Positions 8,990-21,447 of a stretch of 64,000 nucleotides of DNA are shown here, piece after piece; position 1 is the first letter of the stretch, and each line of letters opens with the position of its first letter. A program made the translations under genes and the position numbers. This DNA comes from Piezodorus guildinii (lineage: Eukaryota; Arthropoda; Insecta; Hemiptera; Pentatomidae). The stretch covers positions 101,067,616-101,131,615 of the forward strand of contig CM041294.1 in NCBI GenBank assembly GCA_023052935.1, in the 5' to 3' direction. The notes beneath the pieces were generated by a model. It saw nothing but the letters and a program-made list of their open reading frames with translations. It was not told the origin of the DNA and ran no database searches.

Positions 8990-11900
8990 TTACAAGGTAG
9001 TTACTTCACATGCCTGCATCAAATCCATATAATCAATCATTTCATTTACTTGATGTATTTTTCTTGTATTACACTGCAGTAAATAACATTAAAGCAAAAA
9101 TAAAATATTGTTTCATTAATTGGTATTGTATTTTAAGTGCTATATTTCAAGTGTATCATGTTTTATGCTGTGTTTCACACATCATACATTGCATATGTAT
9201 ACGGTATTACCTATATGTTGGACAATTTACTTCAATGATCGTAACTGTCACATATAAGTTTGATAAGGTGTTCTGAGCGTAGTTTCCTCCGAAATTTCAA
9301 TATATTTTATGTTTTATAATGATTTACACCTAGCTATAAAATTAATATGGGATGATCCGGGATTTTTATGCCCGGCTATCTGGGACAGCGGACGGGACTT
9401 GCTGTAGCCCGGGGCAACTTTCTTTTTCAACTCCATCTCACTGGATTCCTTCTGCCTATCATAACTGGACCCTGCTTTCTTCTACTCTATCTGAAATTTC
9501 ACTGAGCATATGCGAGCTACTAATTATTTAGAGACCTGGGCAATTAAAAAATTAAAATTTTTTAGTTGAAAGTTGCTTGTAACAACTTGACATCTATCAC
9601 TTTATCCATATCGAAAATGTGACTTTCATAGATGCTTTAATCTACGATGTTTCATACATGTCAATTTGTATATTTTAGTTAAATTATATTAAAACTATAA
9701 TCAGAAATATCAAATTTCTATATTTTATATTATATTTTAATAAGATAACTTAAAATAAAAAAATCAACGCTCTCATTAAAGTAATTATATAATTATGAAC
9801 AGTTCCTATTTTAGTGAAGTATTTATTATTATTATATTTTTTTTTTACATGTACATACTTCAATACTACATGTAGCAATGTAAAAGATCTTTTTATTATA
9901 TTTTAAACTAAAATATTAAGAAATAAAACTTTAATTTAATCTTTTTATTATTATCAACGACTTCATTATCGTTTATTATTTTTATTTTAATGATATTATA
10001 TTTATTTGTGTTATAAATCAATAAATACGCCATATTGATTTTGCATTCTTTTAGATAACCAAATGTTAAATAAAAATGATTTACAAATATAGAATAATCA
10101 GTCTTTGATGTTTTTAGACTTGTTATTGCCATTGCCTGTTATCAAATATAAGATAAAAACTGATTTTTTCCTAAGCCTATATCTAATATTATAAAATTTT
10201 GCCATAAACATGTGTTATCTTCAGGTGGTTCAATAAGTTTGATTAGACAATTATACCGATAGATAGAAAATATTTATTTACGTAATTACAATATACAAGC
10301 CATTGTCAATTATATTTATAATGATTTCGGATTTCCTTATAAAAACAATATGATTTTGGTCTGACACTATTTGAACATGTAGTAGAAGGTAGTGATAATA
10401 GAAGGAAAATGCACACAAACCTACTCAAAAGATTATACAATTAAAGAGGAAAATTAGGCTGATATTTAGACTAATTTTAATGAGGAGTATAATTTTTTTC
10501 TTCTTAACACGAGTGTGCAAAATTTTATAAATACTAAGGGAAGGGCTGAAACACAAATGTATAAACAGACTAAATAATTAACATTATCCAGACATTCCCT
10601 TCTAATTTTATTTTATATTAAATTTACCCTATTCACTGTTATTTTTTGTTTCTTTAGTGTGTGCACATGGATCTGACTGCATATATAAACTTATGCACAG
10701 TATTATAACTAGTAAAAGAAGCTGATTCGCGACTTAATAGTGTTATTTGTTAAATAATTAGATATAGGTAATTGGAAAATATACGTTTATTTTGTTTAAA
10801 GTATCGAAATGTATCATCAACATTTATAGCTTGTTTGAACTATAAAGGTCAAAGAGATATGCGCGATTGTTATCTTATTTCTAGATCGATACAATTAATT
10901 TATATTAAAAAAAACTCCCAATTAAGTGGAGAAAATATAACGAACTTTCCTTTATTATTTATAAGTTATTAGTTATAAATTAGTTTGCGCTCATCGCATG
11001 AGAGTTATCTAGTCATGTATCATTCATTAGACACTTAAGAGGAGGAGTGAAAGCAGCTTCTCAACACATGAGTCGAACCCTATCATGGAACGGGACTGGG
11101 AACAGAACGCAAATGAAGAGAAGTTTCTATCTCCTCGGCATATCCCAGTTATCCACGGTCCTTCTTAATCATGCGAGTTTCTCAGCCAAAGTTCAAGAGA
11201 GGTGATTGCTGGGGACCAGATGTCGGGGTGAGACAATGGAAGAAAGGTCGCACTATGTACCACTTTCTGGGAGGAAAAGACAGTACTAAGAAACGAGGTA
11301 CATCATCATTTCCCTATTGTACGATCGAAAGCTTATGTTCCTACATCGTACCAAAGTCCCAATGTCAGGTCATTAACAGTGCCCTGTTGGCTCGTGCAGG
11401 TTCATTAGTGGTTTTAGAAATCCCTTTCTCTGGTTTCACTAATCAGGACTCTAATTGTGTCAAAGTTGGCTTAATCGGAGAGAATTTGGAGAAGAGAAAT
11501 TTTAAAATTTTAATTGTGATTAATGGAAAAGATGAAAGATAATTAATTGTAATTATCTTGGAATTTTAATCAGTTATAATAACCACGAGGAAAATTAATA
11601 ATTAACAATAATTACACACTGATTGGTTAAATATAGATGATTCCGGTATTGGCTTATTTCTTTAAGGAATTTCTGACTTCTTAGGAGTTCGGCTGACTTC
11701 GGAACTCAGAAATTCAAATTGTAGTCAGTCCTTTTAATCCTAGCCACACCGTTAGTGTTTCAGTGTTAAAAATATTTATCTTGTCAGCCAAGAAACATAA
11801 AAAAAATACCATTATAGCATATAAGAAATTCATGAATTACAGGATCGTAAAATCAGGGAGCTTATAAAATATTTTAGATAAAATCTTCGTATATGAACAA

Positions 11901-13170
11901 CTTAAAGAAAAAAATAAATCAATAAAACATGATTTAATAAACGCCAGGTTTACTTTCTCTGTGGTTAGTTTTATTAATCTAATTTATTTTTATGCAAATA
12001 AATTATTTTACAGTTAAATATATTTAATAAGGCTTTATTTTTTAAATGACTACAATGTCTATTTCAATTGAATTAATTATCCCCAATCAATATTTCCCTG
12101 TCAATAAATTGCGATGTTTATTTGTATTGTGGAAAAGGTTTTGATATAACCAAGAATTGTAAATTTCCAAATGCTTCACATAATTTTACTCATAGATGCT
12201 TTGTCAGTTTTGTGGACGAATCATTATGGGGGCTGTTGAGACACTTCTTTCGATGATGACCTTATACCATCAATATCTTCTTAGAAGCACTTTACCTGAA
12301 AATTGGTTAGCAATAAACATGAATCAGCAAAAAAAGGACGCTAGTCACCTTTGCATTACAAAATGAAAATACCATCTCTTTTACTCTCAATATTGGTCAA
12401 GAGAACAAAGCGAAATATAACGCGAAATGTCAAGAAGTTTTGGTATTTGAGAAAAGACATTTTCCGAGAAATAATACATGTAAGATTGAAATTTGAAACT
12501 GCTTGATAATATCGATCGATATCTATGGTCACAAAAATAAAAAAAAAGTTTTCTACTAGACTATTATATTTGACTTTTCACTGTCTTCCAGTTTATTCCT
12601 ACAAATGACTAAAGAATGACCGAAACGACTAAAAAAAAAAAAAAACAATTCTCAGAGTTTGTAGGATTTTTCCAAAATTATTACTATTAAGCAAGGAGTA
12701 TTATCTAATTATGATAATATTTTATAAATAAAGAAAATGTTTAGTTACTGCTACATAAAAAAAATGTACTATAAATTATGCGTTAGTGTTCAGTTGTACA
12801 TAAGAATAAATTTAATTTATTTAAGAAGACGTACTACACAAGTTGCAATAATGGATAACATCCACATGCAAAACTGGACAAGTCAGTTTTGCTCGCTGTA
12901 GAAAGAGAAATGGAATTTTAGGAGGAATAAGATTTCCTCAATGTTAGAGCGTCTGTCTAGGAAGTGTTGAAGCAACCGAAATCGGCGAGCAGTTTCTTGT
13001 CTTTTAAGTTTCGTACGTGGATTCCATGTAAGAAGTTTGCCATCCGCTGTCCTAAATAGCGGATCTGTTCAACCGAGACAAACGGGATATCATTAAAGGA
13101 CACTTTAGGGCAAGATGTCATAGGTTGACGACGTTATATAAAAGAAATATTCAGTACCTGTTGGAAAACT
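8990..13170. other. Long A+T-rich non-coding stretch
   Basis: No supported gene. Short open frames (for example 9010-9276 and 11171-11542) have no recognisable domain or codon bias and read as chance frames. Around 11000-11450 composition is closer to balanced, without any feature I can name. Long A and T runs are frequent. Confidence 0.55.
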
Positions 13171-13174
13171 TCCT

Positions 13175-13320
13175 AAGAAAGGTCAAGGATAGAAGAAGTG
13201 GTCCTCTGCCGGCTTGTAATAGGACCCTGTGAATACTCTAACGGCTTTCTTCTGCGAGGTTTGGAAGCCCAAACTTGTACCCGATAGAACACAGGTAGGG
13301 CCGTAAAGCATGTTCTATGA
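13175..13320 (-). pseudogene. Non-LTR retrotransposon RT thumb fragment
   Basis: On the minus strand one frame gives MLYGPTCVLSGTSLGFQ, then TSQKKAVRVFTGSYYKPAEDHFF. This matches the conserved pattern YG..VWG.S......QKKAVR.I.G..Y......LF near the C-terminus of insect non-LTR reverse transcriptases (Jockey/I/R1-like). Only about 45 codons survive. A neighbouring frame here is also open but carries no motif. Confidence 0.6.
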
Positions 13321-14370
13321 GACTGTCTCATCTTCACTAGATTAAGACAGGATCTAAATGTGAATACCACACAGGAAGAAATTCTTAAAGACGACGAAAC
13401 TAAGCTGCTCTTCTCTTCAAATATTTAAAACGAAGCTAATGACCCATAGGAGAAGAGGCGAAATAAATAGCTTTTTTGAGATGAATTAAGATCCGTTGTA
13501 TTTTATTTAAAAAAATAATTCAATTTAGTATTTCTTCAAATTACTAGTTACCAAAATTATTATTCACGATGGTTAGCAGTTTTCTCCAATCACATCTTTT
13601 ATTTTAAAACGCGCAATTCTGAAATCCGTGACGAAAGTACTCCTGAAATAGTGATTGAAGACGATTGATAATAAAATGGACAGATTTTTCTCAACTAGAG
13701 AGCCATAGCGATTTCGAAACGCTGAAAACGTCTATGAAATGGGGAATTATAAAACAGAAGATAAACCCCTGCTAGACAAAGAAGCGTATAACAGTCCAAT
13801 CGAGGTATGTACCAACAGTCCAATCATGGATTCTCTGATTGAGTGATTGCATTTTCTTTGATTAAGAGGTCTACCATTTTCCGCGCACGTTTCCCATTCC
13901 GTCGGCTGCCGGTTATATAAACTGCTTCCCCGGGGGCTGGGTCTTCCAAATGATGACGAATCTATTGAACACGGATGATCTATAGATTTATAAGTGGTAT
14001 TAAAATGAATGATAATTTAGAGAATATTTCATAGAATATGTTTGGATTAGAATAACATTCCTAGTGGTTGGCTTGTAAGTGATTTAAAATTTGCTACCTC
14101 TTTTCTGTTTGTCTTGTGAAATCTGTTAGTATTAATTTTATAAGAAAAATTAACGAGTTTCATTATTTATTATTTTACTTCATTAATTAATTCACATACT
14201 TGACTATAAAAATGATTCAAAACCTGTGACCCTGCTTGTTACTGTAGAAGCTCTGGATTCTTCCAAAGAATTGGTTTTCTGTGCATAAGTAGAACACAGA
14301 GATTTATTAAGAGTTCTCTTAGTAATATGTAAATATTGTACACTGCTATTTATGGGTATGCTTAAGAGGG
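13321..14370. other. Spacer, nothing recognised
   Basis: A+T-rich sequence with a more balanced patch near 13860-13990. No splice-supported exon, RNA gene or repeat family seen. Confidence 0.5.
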
Positions 14371-14593
14371 TTGTTTGTTTGTTTATTTAACGTCACATTT
14401 ATGCCATGGTGGCTAATCGAACAATGCCACGGAGGGGAGGGGGTCCCTAAATTTTGCCTATCCAGGACCATTATATGTCTCCTCTGAAGGACAGTATAAC
14501 TAATGATTTTTTACTATTAATGCCTCAAATCGTCACATCGATGATAAAATAGTGATTTCCAGGGGCCATCTGCGGGGTTTGAGGATTAAATTC
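14371..14593 (-). mobile_element. tRNA-derived SINE, family B, truncated
   Basis: This copy shares its body with 19540-19799 (same strand) and 16992-17220 (opposite strand). Common blocks are GTTTATTTAACG, the TGGCTAATC...ATGC.AC segment and CCTAAATTTTGC.TATCCAGGA. On the minus strand the right end carries a B-box-like TTTAATCCTCAAACCCC, but the A box expected beyond it is missing, so the copy is 5' truncated. The left edge is a (TTTG)n stretch, the SINE tail on the minus strand. Confidence 0.65.
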
Positions 14594-14953
14594 ATTTTTT
14601 AAACTCATATATTTTATCTTATTTTTATTATTTCATTGTTTATTACATGAGAACTCTAGCTGCCCAAATAGCGACTAACCTTGTGTTCGGCATCTCGTAT
14701 TAGTTTCTAATGAAAACTATTACTATCAATCCATTCATATACGTGTATATTTTTAATGATGGGAGGGTTGTTGACAGTAGAATGGAATATGGAGTGCAGT
14801 TATTTAAATTTAAACTCCAAGTAAGGAGACTCATTTATTGTGCCATAACGCTATTTTTATGAATTAGCTCCCACAATTGCCTTGAAGATGACCTAAAATT
14901 TATGGTTAAACGTCAGCACAATAAAAAGTTCTTTTTATTTCCAATTATTTTCA

Positions 14954-15204
14954 GGGGACGGTATGGTCTAGCGGAGGAAACACTAGTCTGCTGTTATCCA
15001 GGTCCCAGGTTCGAATCCGGCTTTACCTTAATATTATTTATGCATTTATTTCAGCTGTGGAACGACCATGAGGAATGGAGATCCTTCTGGTGCACACCCA
15101 GCTTCTAGAAAGTGGGTAAACAAAAATAATGAAAAACCTGAGCGTGATCTCGGCCTAATCGATCACTATGTGTACTGAGACCCTTCTAGCGTTTTTTTTT
15201 TCTT
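14954..15204 (+). mobile_element. tRNA-derived SINE, family A, copy 1
   Basis: The head is tRNA-like, with A box TGGTCTAGCGG (14964-14974) and B box GGTTCGAATCC (15008-15018), the two internal RNA polymerase III promoter boxes. The body shares GGTGCACACC.AGC, AAAACCTG, GAGC.TGATCTCGGCC and TGTACTGAGACCCTTC with the copies at 21130 and 44156, and ends in a T-rich tail. It is not a functional tRNA gene: the acceptor stem is not closed and the homology continues far past the tRNA length. Confidence 0.8.
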
Positions 15205-16991
15205 TCCATTATGTGTATCCCTTTGCGCCTTAATCACTTTCATGAAATAAAATAATAATTTGTCCTCTTTTTTTTTGCCCATGAAAGACTTACGATAAAA
15301 TTATTACTACTGCAAGGACCAAATCTAGAGACTCAGGATTTCAACATTAGTGCAATAGTCATGAAATTAGTCATACTTCTTCTGTACAGACCTATCTTAG
15401 CTAATCAATAAGTAAATGGATATATTATGGATGCTAAAAGATGTAATAGACACTTAGCACTCCATAACTGGTCTAGGACTGGCTGACCTGGATGAACGGT
15501 ATCGCCTACTTTAAATATTTGAAGTGATGCCAACGAAGTGGAATGCCCTTCTTCAAGGCTTGCGTGTGCTAGCTATCTGGTCCACTGCGCCACGCTATCT
15601 CAGCTCAGTGTGGCTACCCCTTTGTGTATTGGTGTACTATATTTCTGTGTACAATAGTGGTCATGTGTTACTTAAGTATCTGACTCGAGCTCGGACTTTG
15701 ACGTATCAGTATGAAACTTTATTTTAAAATAAAACAACCTGTTTTGTTTATTACTATCTTTATGTATTATTCTCGACAAGGTCCTTTTTTTTTTAAAGGT
15801 ATATTTAATTTAATTTAATCCTTTTTATGATTTTTTCTATAATTTAATGTAGTTTTTATTATAAATTGTTTTTTTTGTTTTTTTTATATTATAGAAAAGG
15901 ATGGTTCATTCGGTAAGCTTGAAACATTAAAAAGTAAATACATATCCAAAAGTTTTCGGTACTTATTTTATGATCTTATAAATAGAAAAAAATATATATT
16001 ACAACAATTTTATTTTAATATAATTTTTCACATTATTATTGATGCTATATAACAGTTTTATATTTAACAATATAATACATTTAACGTGTGAATCAATGGT
16101 TGAAGAAATACTATAAGATTAAAATAAGTAGGATATTTGAGATAATTGTCTCACGTTAAACTTTATTAAAAATTTAAAACAAACATATATTATTAAAAAG
16201 ATATTTAAATACATTTGAATAAAGTAAATGAGGCATTATTTAAGAAGCTTTGATATAAGAAAGAATTACGAAATTAATAAGCAAAAAAAGTTCAAACAAC
16301 TAACTGCTAACTAGTCGAATAGTATGATTAATGTATTACACTAAATTCAGAAAAAAAAAACACTTTTTAAATACCTATAAAGTTGCAACAAAATATATTA
16401 CGTTGAAATATTATGGGTTTCTATTTTCATAATAAATTGGGGAATTCTAAATGTTGCAGGAAAATACGATAAAAATATTGCTTTGGACTTATTTTGGTGA
16501 AAAAAAACAACATATATATAAACACCGATTTTCTCATTGATATTATGACTCTTAAATAGAAATAAAACATCTTCAACCGTCTACAGTAAATAAATATATA
16601 TTTAAGATTGATATTATTTCTTATCTTAACTGTTAGTATTAATTTAAAATAACTAACGCGTGCGTTCATCAGAAAATATATCTTTTATATACAATTTTAT
16701 TTGATTAATTTACTAACGGTATTTTTTTTTCAGTTATTTTTTTTATTGTAGTAAGTAAATGATTTTTGAAAAACGTCAAGTAAATTGGGACAGTTTGTTC
16801 CTTTATTTAGGACAATAAAGTAGCATGATGCATTGCAGTCCTTAATTGTAACTCAACAGTATATTCACACTTGTATACAACTGCGAATATTTTAAAATTA
16901 ATCTAAATTGCCTATGTAGGTGATGAGCCCTTACGAATTGGTATTAGTTTTAGATAAAAGTGATGCAGGGTTTAAAAAAACAAAAAAACAA
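15205..16991. other. Spacer, mostly A+T-rich
   Basis: Bases 15490-15640 are more balanced; their reverse strand holds TGGCGCAGTGGA, A-box-like, but no matching B box, so no SINE is called. The rest is A/T homopolymer-rich with no gene signal. Confidence 0.5.
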
Positions 16992-17220
16992 CTGGTGTAG
17001 TGTCTAGCATAACAGCCTTTTATGCTTAAGTTCAAGGGCTCAAATCCATCAGATGTCCCTAGAAGTTTTGAACGGGGTAAAAACTGTGCTCCAAGCCTTT
17101 GCATGTCAGGTACTCGTTGATGGTTCCTGTCCTAATTGAATCTGGGTAGGCAAAATTTAGGTCTCCTACTGTAGGATCGTCCGAATTGCCACAGTAGATT
17201 AAAGTATTAAAATATTTAAA
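16992..17220 (+). mobile_element. tRNA-derived SINE, family B, plus-strand copy
   Basis: The head has an A-box-like GGTGTAGTGTCTAGCA and a B-box-like GGGCTCAAATCC (17037-17048). It then continues with the family B body: GGTAGGCAAAATTTAGG and the inverted equivalent of the TGGCTAATC block. It is the reverse orientation of the copies at 14371 and 19540. The 3' end fades into A+T-rich sequence. Confidence 0.65.
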
Positions 17221-19529
17221 TTATTTTAAATATAAATAAATTAAAAATAGGGCAGAATTATAATTCATTTCATTTCTTGGATGCCAAGGAACTTTTATTT
17301 ACGTTAATTTAACTTTTCGTCTGCTTTAAATATTTTTCCATCTTGTTTTCTTTGTTTTATTCTCTATATTTTACTTTACTTTTGCATATGACAAATATTG
17401 TGTGAATAACTATCATCACTATCGTCCTATATAGAGAGTGCAAGTTACAAATTAATAAAACTCTTTGATTAAATTGTTACTTTAATTAGGCATTTATCAC
17501 CTACAGTGCAGTTTCGGTATCCGTGGCAATCACTTCTGTGATAGCGACCGGACGCTGTACAGACGTAAGGTTGCCCCTAGTAACGGTGAAAGTATTCCGT
17601 TTACCAAATCGATTGTTACAATTCAAAGCGAGTGCAACAATGGACGGTGGGCACTTACACTATCTATAACTGCCGTTTGCTTCATTCCCCAATCCTGGAA
17701 ACGATCCGACTAATTGCCGGCAATTCACTTAGAACGGTTGCCGAATATTTCCGAGCGAATCGGTCTGCGTTGGGTAACGCTGGAACATCTCATCTGGAAA
17801 ACAGTTGGATCCCATTATTAAAGGATCTCTTTAAAGAATGAGATCTTTCACAGGATGTTTTTTAATAGCCTTTATCCAATATCAATGAAGCAAAAAAAAA
17901 AAAAAAAAAATTGAATTAGCCCATTCATCGATTGATGACCAGGTTAGTGAAAGGACGTAACAAACCTACGTAACACTATGGTTGGTTATGGAAAGATTTA
18001 AAAATTCTTTAGGACGGAATACTTTGATTTATTTAGCTCATGGTATTTCAGTACGCATGTTAATGTGTAATCCTATTTTATTTTCGACATGATTTAGTCA
18101 TTTTCTTATCTTATCATATTTATTAATACTCGAAAATTTTATGGTATCAACGATAGAATAAAAAAAATAAGTTATTCTGTATATATATATATATATTCAT
18201 ACAATCGGTTCATTGAAAACTTGTTAACTGTCTTCTTAAAGCAGAGTTATGACATTTTTAACATGCTTAATGGTAGGTTAGTATTTCATTGGAGGAAATA
18301 AATAACTATTTTTAAACTTATAGTTATATAGTGAGTTATATATTATACATATATAATGAGGTGCAATGGTCATTTTAAGTTAAATAACACAACAAATCAC
18401 ATTTCATTAAGGTTGAAAAATAAATGGCTTAAATCGATAATTTTAATAGTCAACTTTTGGCAATATTAATGATTTAACTTATCGTTAATAACTTGTGATT
18501 GAAAACAAAATAGCGAATAGGTGGTGATGTAGTTCTAATTTTTCATGACAGTTAAGGGAGTAAATTAATTTCAGCTTAAATTTTTTGTAATTTAACCACA
18601 AATATTTTGTTAAAAGCTCTAATCCGTAACAGAGATTTTTAGTCTGTACACATTTTTTACTAGATTTTCTTATTAGGAAGATTATTGAAAATAATTGCAT
18701 TATGTGGATAATGACATAAAATTTTAAAATAACAAAACAAACAGGCAAGAGTTCATTTATTAAACTTCTCGAGCTCAAGTATCTAATTAGATTAGATTGC
18801 GTTTTAGTGTTGTATTTTACAATGATTATCCTTTATCTCAAACTAAAGTTTAAGGAAGTGCGTATGGACTTCGAGACCGGCCTCTGTGGACTTCATCTAG
18901 TTTTTATATGGATCATTCATTAGCGCCAAACGTCTGTATAGAATGGCTCAAAAGATTTTATTACCGTTGTTGATTATTCAAAGGTGCGTAAAGAATTGAA
19001 CTAAACATATAAAAGCGGACCATTGAAAATCTAGAACCAAAATGCAAGAGGCCAGAAGAGTTGCGTGTAGGCCCAAAAACTCGAGCCTAGAAATTGATTC
19101 AACACAGTCCTGGTGCACAATGCTTTCCACTAAGGCGAGCGCCAGATTGAAGCGAAAATTGCCAAAATCAACACAAGCCTCCCCAACCTACATGCAACAT
19201 TCTTTTTCTAAAGTGATTTCAATAACTATCTTAGATCTTGTTTAGTTGTTAGAGGTTTTCTGAAAATTCTGACTGAAAACTAATCAGTGATCGCAAATTG
19301 GTCTTGTGCACAATTTAGGTCATTTTACGGTTGGCTGAACCTGTCTAAAAAACGCGACTGTAAATGACTACAGTGGATTCACCTAAATGTAGACCAAAAT
19401 TTAATGAATGACATTGAAGGAAAAGGTTAAAATAATTCGCTGCAGCCTAACAGCCTATTACAATCCTATAGGCCTAGGGCGTCCGGTTTGCAACTGATTA
19501 ATTAATAACTTGGTTTCCTCGGAACATTT
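17221..19529. other. Spacer, nothing recognised
   Basis: A+T-rich, with a more balanced patch at 17490-17850 that encodes no recognisable domain on either strand, a (TA)n run near 18178-18197, and an A run near 17892. Confidence 0.5.
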
Positions 19530-19809
19530 TTAGCCTTGAGCTGTTTATTTATTTAACGCCACTTTATCCTGCTGTGGCTAATCAGACGATGCTACAGTGG
19601 GAGTCCTAAATTTTGCGTATCCAGGATTAATTATGATAGAGATCTCAAAGGCTCGGGACCACCTTTTAACGTCCCCTCCGAAAGAACGCATAACTAAGGA
19701 TTTTTTCCATTAAAAAATTCTAGGGCCACCTAAGGGTTTAAATCCGAAATCTTGAGTATAGAAGGCTGTTTTGCTTGCCAGTATGCTGCTGGTGACCCCT
19801 TAGCCTTGA
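19530..19809 (-). mobile_element. tRNA-derived SINE, family B, with 10-bp target-site duplication
   Basis: TTAGCCTTGA occurs at 19530-19539 and again at 19800-19809, flanking the family B body at 19540-19799. This defines both ends of the insertion. On the minus strand the tRNA-like head lies at the right end (GGGGTCACCAGCAGCATACT..., then a degenerate B box at ATTTAAACCC), and the tail, AAATAAACAG, lies at the left. This copy is the best guide to the full length of the family, about 260 bases. Confidence 0.8.
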
Positions 19810-21116
19810 TTAAACTCAGATTTTCTTTAATTTATTTTTCCTTTGTACATAGGTGTACATTGTTTTTGCAGTTCTCAAATTCTTGCATTATTTGACTGAA
19901 ATATTTCAGTTCCTCATTATGAGTTTTTACTTTTCTTTTGAAGGGTAGAATCGACTTCATCCACCGACTTCATCTACGTAATATCTTTTGTCAATTCAAG
20001 TAAACGGTATTCATATTTTCCTTGTACTTAATCTTGTTATTTTAGTGTTTCTTCACAGCTTGATTCCTCAGTGGAGAGTGCTTAAAACGAAGTAGGAAAC
20101 ATCAGTACACTGAAAACAGAATGAATAATTATGAACACACTCTCAACGATCTTTATTCTCGATTATGATTATGATCTCGATTAGCTCTGGACATTTATGT
20201 GAAAAAATTACTCAGCTCCTTTAAGGATGTCCTTTGAACATCTTCTTATAGAGGAAATTAAAAATGTATAAAATAAAACGAATATTTGTAATCATAATTC
20301 TGGTTTCTACCCGCAAGTATCATGCATTTATAGAATCTACATAAATTAATTTTGCTCAGCTTTCATTTCCGTTTTTTTGTAGGTAGTGGAAGTGGTTTTA
20401 GATTCGGAATGCTTTTTAACCATGAAACATAACATACTGAGGTTCGTACACATTATAATTTTTCTTATTCCCTCTGTTTCGTAACACTCGCTGGTTCTTG
20501 AAGGGCCAGCTGCACGCGATGCTGGAATTGAACTTGGCTGGAGGCAAATCCTTTACTCCGGAGGGGTCACTAGCTTCCTGGCCCAGGAATATGTATGATT
20601 GTGCAATCAGATGTACTCCACCGCGATATTTTGCAGACCGTTGGAAATTACAGGGATGGTGTTACGGCTTTTCCTCAAAAAGCGGGATGACACGCTCGTA
20701 GGTTCTGCGGTTGCGGATCTCGACAGTGCCTTCAACTGTGACAGGACGTCTAGTCCAGGGAGTATCAGTGTATGTGCTCTATCTAATAGCGGATAACTGT
20801 ACAGTGTTATTTGGTGACATTAGGTTATTTTCAACCTGTTTGGGAATCCTGTATTAACGGTTATAAGTATATAAAACAGGTATACCTGGTTAAAAACTTC
20901 TACATCCGAAAGTAATCGAATTAATATGTCGCACGCTAATTAAAATATAACAGTTGTATCTTCTTCATTTTCTTGGTTCCTCTTCTATCGGAGATTGTTA
21001 ATCCGCATGGCAATGTCTGTGGTTGGTGGCTTTGAATAACTCGTCAGTCGACCAAATTTTTGGGATTTCGAATCCAATTTATCCGTGCGTGGCCTTACAC
21101 TCTTTCTTCACACTTC
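19810..21116. other. Spacer with a balanced-composition island at 20480-20800
   Basis: The island is open in several frames on both strands. I recognise no domain, splice pair or repeat copy elsewhere in the window. It could be a degraded exon, a regulatory element or an unlisted repeat. The remainder is A+T-rich. Confidence 0.45.
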
Positions 21117-21447
21117 TTTCTTTATAAACATGGGAGCGGCGTGGTTAGTGGATAGAGCGATAGTCTACTGTGCTCCGGGTCCTGGATTCGAATCCCGGCT
21201 GTGGCAGAAAATTATTTAGTCTGTTATTTTAGCTATTAGGCGATTCTGGGGCTTGGAGACCCTCGTGGTGCACACCAAGCCTTTATAAAGTTTGTACCTA
21301 AAATGGGGAAAACCTGGCGGCTGAGCATGATCTCGGCCGAATCACTCATTGCACGGCCGTGGCCTAGAACAGTACGAATCTTTTATGTACTGAGCCCAAG
21401 ACCCTTCATGGGTTTTAGAGGTACATGTTTTTTTTTTCTTTATAAAC
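21117..21447 (+). mobile_element. tRNA-derived SINE, family A, with 13-bp target-site duplication
   Basis: TTTCTTTATAAAC at 21117-21129 is repeated exactly at 21435-21447. The body between (21130-21434) starts with a tRNA-like head (A box TGGTTAGTGGA, B box GGATTCGAATCC) and the GGCTGTGGCAGAA block. It continues with the CCTGGCGGCTGAGCATGATCTCGGCC block and ends in GACCCTTCATGGG plus a T run. This is the most complete copy of family A in the window. Confidence 0.88.

Noticed and set aside
10772..10972. Small open frames in A+T-rich DNA (also 9010-9276, 16427-16669, 18485-18778)
   Set aside because: Length and residue content match chance frames in such DNA; no splice or promoter context.
14954..15030. 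A true tRNA gene (also at 21131 and 44156)
   Set aside because: A and B boxes are present, but there is no closed acceptor stem; the sequences continue as a shared SINE body and one has a target-site duplication.
15490..15640. A further minus-strand SINE
   Set aside because: An A-box-like stretch is present, but no B box or second copy was found.
20498..20796. Overlapping open frames in a balanced-composition island
   Set aside because: Several frames are open at once, which reflects composition; no domain or splice sites support any of them.
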